A stretch of 64,000 bases of DNA, from the NCBI GenBank assembly GCA_947095535.1, contig OX352774.1, positions 28,660,496 through 28,724,495 of the forward strand, in the 5' to 3' direction. This stretch comes from Poecilobothrus nobilitatus. Lineage: Eukaryota; Arthropoda; Insecta; Diptera; Dolichopodidae. The translations under genes and the position numbers were made by a program. The notes under the pieces were generated by a model, which saw only the letters and a list, made by a program, of their open reading frames with translations, was not told the DNA's origin and searched no databases. Shown here piece by piece: positions 59,000 through 64,000 of the stretch (positions are counted from its first letter, which is position 1; each line of letters opens with the position of its first letter).

Positions 59000-61900
59000 A
59001 AAATTTTTTTTATCTAATTTTCGATTTGATTCTGCTACCATTCACTAATGTTTTTATATTAACGGCACACAATAATTATAATTCTTTATATATATCAGTA
59101 ATAAAATAATATGAACATATGATAAATATCAAATATAAAAAAACAATTTTAATTTATACGTTATAACTCACAAATAATTAAATACATATTGTAGTGTTAA
59201 CAGACAAATACATAGGTATAAGACATTCAAATATGTATGTATAAACAAATAATTTTTCATTACACTTTAAAACTCACAAAAACAAAATAGTCTTGGAGTC
59301 TTGAGTCAATACAGTCAATAGAACCTTGTTTGGATGAATGTTTTGTCAAGAAGTTTAAAATAAATTACTAGGTCTGCCACCTAGTATATAGTAATTGAAA
59401 TATAATAAATTGAGTTCAATTAAAATATTAAAAGTATATTCCCAAAATATTTCCACTTGTCTAATCGATCTCCATTCCCTTAGTATTCTTCTCCAGTTAT
59501 AACAATGGTGAAGCCTGCACCAACAATTAGTAAACAAAAAATAATAAAAAAAAATCCTTGCATTGTCTTTGGAAGTGGTTTAAATAACTATAAATATTAT
59601 TGTGTAGTATAGACCTAAAATCATTAAGGTCCATGTAAAATGTTACACCTACAAAGTTCGTGACACGAAAAAAGGGTTATTTAAGGTAATTTAAAAAATG
59701 ATTGCACTTTAAAAATATTGGTTACTTAAATTTCATTAAGATAAGAAAAATTATGCCATTTTATTTTTTGAAGTTGGACCTTAAATAAAAATTGTCGAAT
59801 TTGATGGTTTTTTCACTTTTCTCTATTAAATTTTTTATAAATTTATAAATTACAATCTATGAAAAACTATGAAAAATTTGATTTTAACACAAAAGATTTA
59901 ATTAAAGAATTTTTTTTTATATTAGCGGTCTTCGAAGGAAAATAAAATCGAAAAATCTCAATTTGCGTGAACGACCCAATGCAAAATACAAATTGCAAAG
60001 TAAAAAATTATAGATGACAGAAATGTTAATTGGTATTTTTAAAAAATGTTAGTTGGTATCTATCTGTCATACTATTATTTAAATAAATATTAAGTATTTT
60101 GAAAAATTAAATATAAATTTTGAGTTTTGATTTTGGAAAATAAATTAAAATAAAAAAAAAAATGCCAAAAAAAAAGTTTTAACAGGCTTTTTATAGATTA
60201 TTTAGTTGAATGGGCTATTTTTATTTAATACACTCTCAATAAATTCCAAAAACCGAACTCCAAATAAATTCTAAAAACGAAATGTCAAATTAAATAATAA
60301 ACTTCAAAAAAAAATTCCTGAGCAAATAAAATATGCATATAAGGTATAGAAATAGAATATTGTCTCGAAGAATCGGTGCATATATTTTATACATAAAACA
60401 ACAACAATTTCTATCAAAGATTTCCTCAAACCATCCGATTATCCGATACAAGACTAATTTACACTTTTATGTGAAAACCCCTATTATGTATTATGTACCC
60501 AGAAACATTCAATAGAAATTCAAGTTTTTTAAAATCGGATAGAAGAACGTACCGTACATTTAACATTTTTTTTTTTTGTTGCTTATTTTTATAAAAATGA
60601 AAAAATGAAAAAAAATAAAAATACAATTAAATTCCAATAAAACTGGCCTATTCAAATGAAAACTGTTACATAAACAAAAACTCCATCACTATTTATCCAA
60701 ATATCTAGAAATATGATTAAAATGTTAGCTATTTTACGTACTTACAATGCAACATTCCATTCTACTGATAGAAAGAATTTTAAAAATTTTATTTTCAATC
60801 TACCTTGACTATTTGAAATGAACTGTTAATTAATATTTTTTTTTTTGTATTTTTTATATTTTTTATATTTTTTATTATAATTTAATATGAAACAAACAAC
60901 CAAACAACATAATATTAAAAAAAAAACATAAAAAAAATTGTATATTAATATTACATATACATTCTCATTTTAAGCCGGTCAAATCTGTAATCTTAGTTAT
61001 TTTCTTGTTTTTTATTTTTTGTTTTTTTTTTTTTATTATTTTTTATAACTTTTTTTTTTTTCTTAAGATTTTGTAGACTCAAATTACATTCCATTCACTA
61101 GAATTTTTTTTTTTTTTTAGCATGTTACATTCACAACAGAATGCAACAACAATAACAACAACATCTACAACATCTAAAAAGCAATAAGAACAACCCAATA
61201 ATATGAATACAGACAGGTGTAATAATTTTCTTCTTAGGTTTTATTTTTCTTGAAATTTTAAAATATTTTAATGGTATTTGAATTGAATACAACAGTTTGT
61301 GATTTATAGATAAAATGGTACAAGCAAACAGTTATTGAAGAAAAATAAAATGTAAAATTCTTACATTCAGTTAAGAAATTGTTTTTAAACTTTTTCTTTG
61401 AAAACAAACACTTCAACTCAATTAAAATTATTAAAAAATTGTTTAACAAAAATTAAAGAGAAAAACTATAGGTAGTTAAATATTATATTGATCAAAAGGA
61501 TTATCAGTGTAAATAATTTAGGATAAATATAAAATATTTTCTAATTTATTTTTGCTATTTTGCTTATTTGAGAATTTTTCTTTTGATTTATTTAGTTACT
61601 TATCTGGTTAGTATTTTTAAAACTTTTATTTACATAACTTTAGTTTACTCATTTAAATATTTTTAATAATTAGGTATATAATACCTATGACATATACATA
61701 CTTATTTAAAAAATCTAAGAAATTACCGTTTCTATTACATACTACCGTGAATGACCGTTTTTATTTTTAAAACGAAAATAAACCTACAGATAAAAAAAAA
61801 TTGTTCTATGCTAGTTGTAAAAAAAATTTATGGAAAATGTATGTACGTATGTACCTATGTACCTAAAAAAAAAGTCAGCTTATTTTAATTTAATTGAAAA

Positions 61901-62080
61901 ATATCATTACTTATAATGGCTGTATGTAACGTAGGTACTATTTTAAGTTATTTTCTTGTCACTTTACATCATAACCTAAATTACAATATTTTCCAACACG
62001 AATACCAATCGCCAATCGGTGATTTTCACTGTTGCAATATTTAAATTATTAGTATAGGTATACCTTGGTACTAACTGCAA
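59000..62080. other. AT-rich DNA, no gene called
   Basis: Contents are a small ACTAGGT..ACCTAGT hairpin near 59369-59387, a CAA-rich tract at 61143-61174 and many homopolymers. The minus-strand frame at 59355-59537 (Trp/Arg-rich, RRILREWRSIRQVEIFWEY) could be old LINE coding sequence but is too short to assign. Confidence 0.4.
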
Positions 62081-62086
62081 CTTATA

Positions 62087-62150
62087 TAAATAATAAATGA
62101 CTTATTGGATAACCTATGATCCTTGTAGAAGTGGTAAGAAAAAAAAATAC
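62087..62150 (+). repeat. Family E repeat, 3' fragment
   Basis: AATAATAAATGACTTATTGG, then ATAACCTATGATCCTTGTAG, AAGTGGTAAG and an A run correspond to the last about 60 bases of the repeats at 4389 and 34760. It is diverged and 5'-truncated. Confidence 0.6.
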
Positions 62151-63895
62151 CTTGGTACTAAACCATAAAAATAATTCCATCTGATCTATTATAATAGCAC
62201 AGTGCTTAATTTTCCGATCAAAATCAGTAGCAAATAAATTGTTTAATAATTCATGCGTAAAAATAATTCCTTTACTTATTTTTCTAAAAGCTGTATTTTT
62301 TTATTGGCCTGATCACGGAGGTCTTTTATAATTTTTCCTTTTTTGACAGGTTTCAAAATGATATTTCAAACCATATGCCCAAAATAACAATAAATTAAAA
62401 AAATCATGACCGAAGAAGCAAATACCTAAGTTTATATAAATTATCCATTTAAATATTCTTTTTGTTTTTAATAAAATATATAAAGTTACTTTCATTCAAA
62501 TCCATTTTTTATTTTTTTTATTTAACTTTATAAATGTCAAAATAGACTTTCATAATCGAATTAATTAACATATGTCAAAAATAATTTTCCTAACCGTTTT
62601 TTTTTTTTTTTGTTATTATTATTTTTATTGTGATTTTTTATTAAAAAAATACAGCTAAAAAACTGCTTAGTTGTGAAATTGAGTGGAGATTCTGGAGAAC
62701 CATACCGATTTTGACGTTTGTAGATTACATTTTACTCTTGTGATTTTTTTTTCAAATTGACAACAAAAATTTTGAAAAATACTACATAAGTATGTATGTA
62801 ATATGAGAATTTGAAAAATCACTTTGATTGTAAAATATTTTATAAAAATTTTACTTCCGTAATTTATGACAGATTACGGGGTTTATTTATTAATAACTAT
62901 GTAAGTACATAATATGTATATAATATTCATGATATACATATATGTTCATATATTTCAAATTAGTTCAGTAACTAATGCAGGCGTGAGCTTAAACAATCTT
63001 ATAGGATATTAAAAATGAAACTTAGTTTTTTTAAAAGACTAAATATCCTTTATCCTTCAATTAATCATTAATCCTTAGTCTTTAATATCTTTCTTAACGT
63101 ATACGAAAGATCTATTGAAAAATATTAAGTAATATAAAAATATCTTAAAGATAACATGATCAACTTCGCACGTTTCCATGCTTCTTTATAAATTTTTTTA
63201 ACTATGTACTTAAATTGAAGCTGTATTCAATTAAAAATGTTTGAATTTTTCTTTTTCGAACAATTTAATAAAAAAGATGAGAAAATATTAATAATTATAT
63301 TGAAAATATTTATTAATATAAATTTAAATATTAATTTAATCAACTTTAAAATATAATCAATTTAAATTTTTTTTTTGTTTTTGTACTTTTTATTTCACGT
63401 GAAAATATGCTGATTATTACTATAATATTTTAAAGAATTGTAATGTTAAAACGCTGACTCATCATCTTTCGTATTGAATATTATTACAACATTTATGATG
63501 GGAAATTTTCAAGGAAATTTATATAAAAATTCTATTTAATTTTTTTTTTTTATTTTTCTACATTTTTACATGATTTCTGATAATTTTTAATTCCCGATAA
63601 TTAAAATAAATTAAATTGATTTGTACATATAATAGAATTATTAATGAATTAATATATGGCTATATATGAATAGTATATTATTATTAATTTTTATTTTAGT
63701 ATAAAATTTTGATATTAAAATAAGTCATGAGTCTTTTTTGCTTTTAAATGCAGTTATTAATGTTAAATCTAATAATTTTCAGTAAGTACAAATTCATATG
63801 TGCATGGAAAAAGATAATTTTAATTTAAATAATTATAGTAAATTTTATTTATCAAATATTATATACAAGCTTCCAATATAAGCGTTTTTTTTTAT
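62151..63895. other. AT-rich DNA, no gene seen
   Basis: Small open frames only; none has a recognised domain or splice context. Confidence 0.45.
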
Positions 63896-63899
63896 TTTA

Positions 63900-63985
63900 A
63901 ATCAGAGCATAGATCTGAGCACGCTCTGATTAAAATGTGCAGAATTTGAGCAGAGCATGCTGAGAGTGCGCTCTGATCGCTAAGA
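63900..63985. repeat. GC-rich duplicated hairpin motif
   Basis: AATCAGAGC (63900-63908) and GCTCTGATT (63923-63931) are exact inverted repeats. About 49 bases later the motif recurs as CAGAGCATGCTGAGAGTGCGCTCTG (63951-63975 in segments). The unit is a tandem duplication with internal dyad symmetry. It continues toward the window edge. Confidence 0.8.
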
Positions 63986-64000
63986 TTTAAAAAAAGATAC

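Overview
The window is a very AT-rich (roughly 80% A+T by eye), gene-poor stretch of a eukaryotic nuclear genome. It is almost certainly from an insect and most likely a fly (Diptera). The reasons are spliceosomal GT..AG introns, tRNA-derived SINEs, remnants of several non-LTR retrotransposon types, a decayed Tc1/mariner-type transposase, a pogo-like MITE, and a 1.6 kb repeat carrying tandem GACG-rich and TACGGGTATAA-type terminal motifs like those seen in fly genomes. Nothing looks bacterial: there are no operons, Shine-Dalgarno sites, rRNAs or CRISPR arrays. Nearly all small open frames are chance frames in low-complexity DNA.

Layout. 1-1.2 kb holds the last two exons of a spliced protein-coding gene I do not recognise, plus a poly(A) signal. 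3.1-6.3 kb is a nest of SINEs around a minus-strand LINE remnant. 8.4-9.2 kb is a second LINE remnant on the minus strand, and 11.2-11.9 kb is a broken mariner-like transposase. 16.07-16.64 kb is a complete pogo-like MITE with TA target duplications. 17.5-23.7 kb carries three copies of one non-autonomous repeat family. 24.2-24.6 kb has a fold-back repeat with an inverted relative at 49.4 kb. 25.4 kb is an RTE-like reverse-transcriptase tail. 31.2-33.6 kb holds a SINE with perfect target duplications, a LINE tail and a repeat with inverted arms. 34.8 kb has a second copy of the short repeat at 4.4 kb. 35.5-36.1 kb is another RTE-type remnant. 38.93-38.99 kb is a perfect 26 bp inverted repeat. 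39.9 kb is another SINE. 41.3-42.1 kb is a second inverted-arm repeat that shares a core motif with the one at 33 kb. 43.5-45.8 kb is extraordinarily homopolymer-rich. 46.9 kb is an I/LOA-type LINE tail. 57.2-57.6 kb contains a palindromic MITE beside a SINE tail. The window ends in a GC-rich duplicated hairpin motif.

How it fits together. Apart from the gene end at the left edge, this is intergenic or long-intron DNA built from old and moderately old transposable-element debris. The non-autonomous elements (SINEs, MITEs, the 1.6 kb repeat) lack any mobilising protein in the window. Several LINE tails end in A-rich or AAAT-type tails, so a related LINE could have supplied reverse transcriptase for the SINEs; that is inference. 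I found no convincing new multi-gene system. The most interesting items are the two inverted-arm repeats sharing a core, the perfect 26 bp palindrome, the 1.6 kb family and the SINE-B family with intact target duplications.
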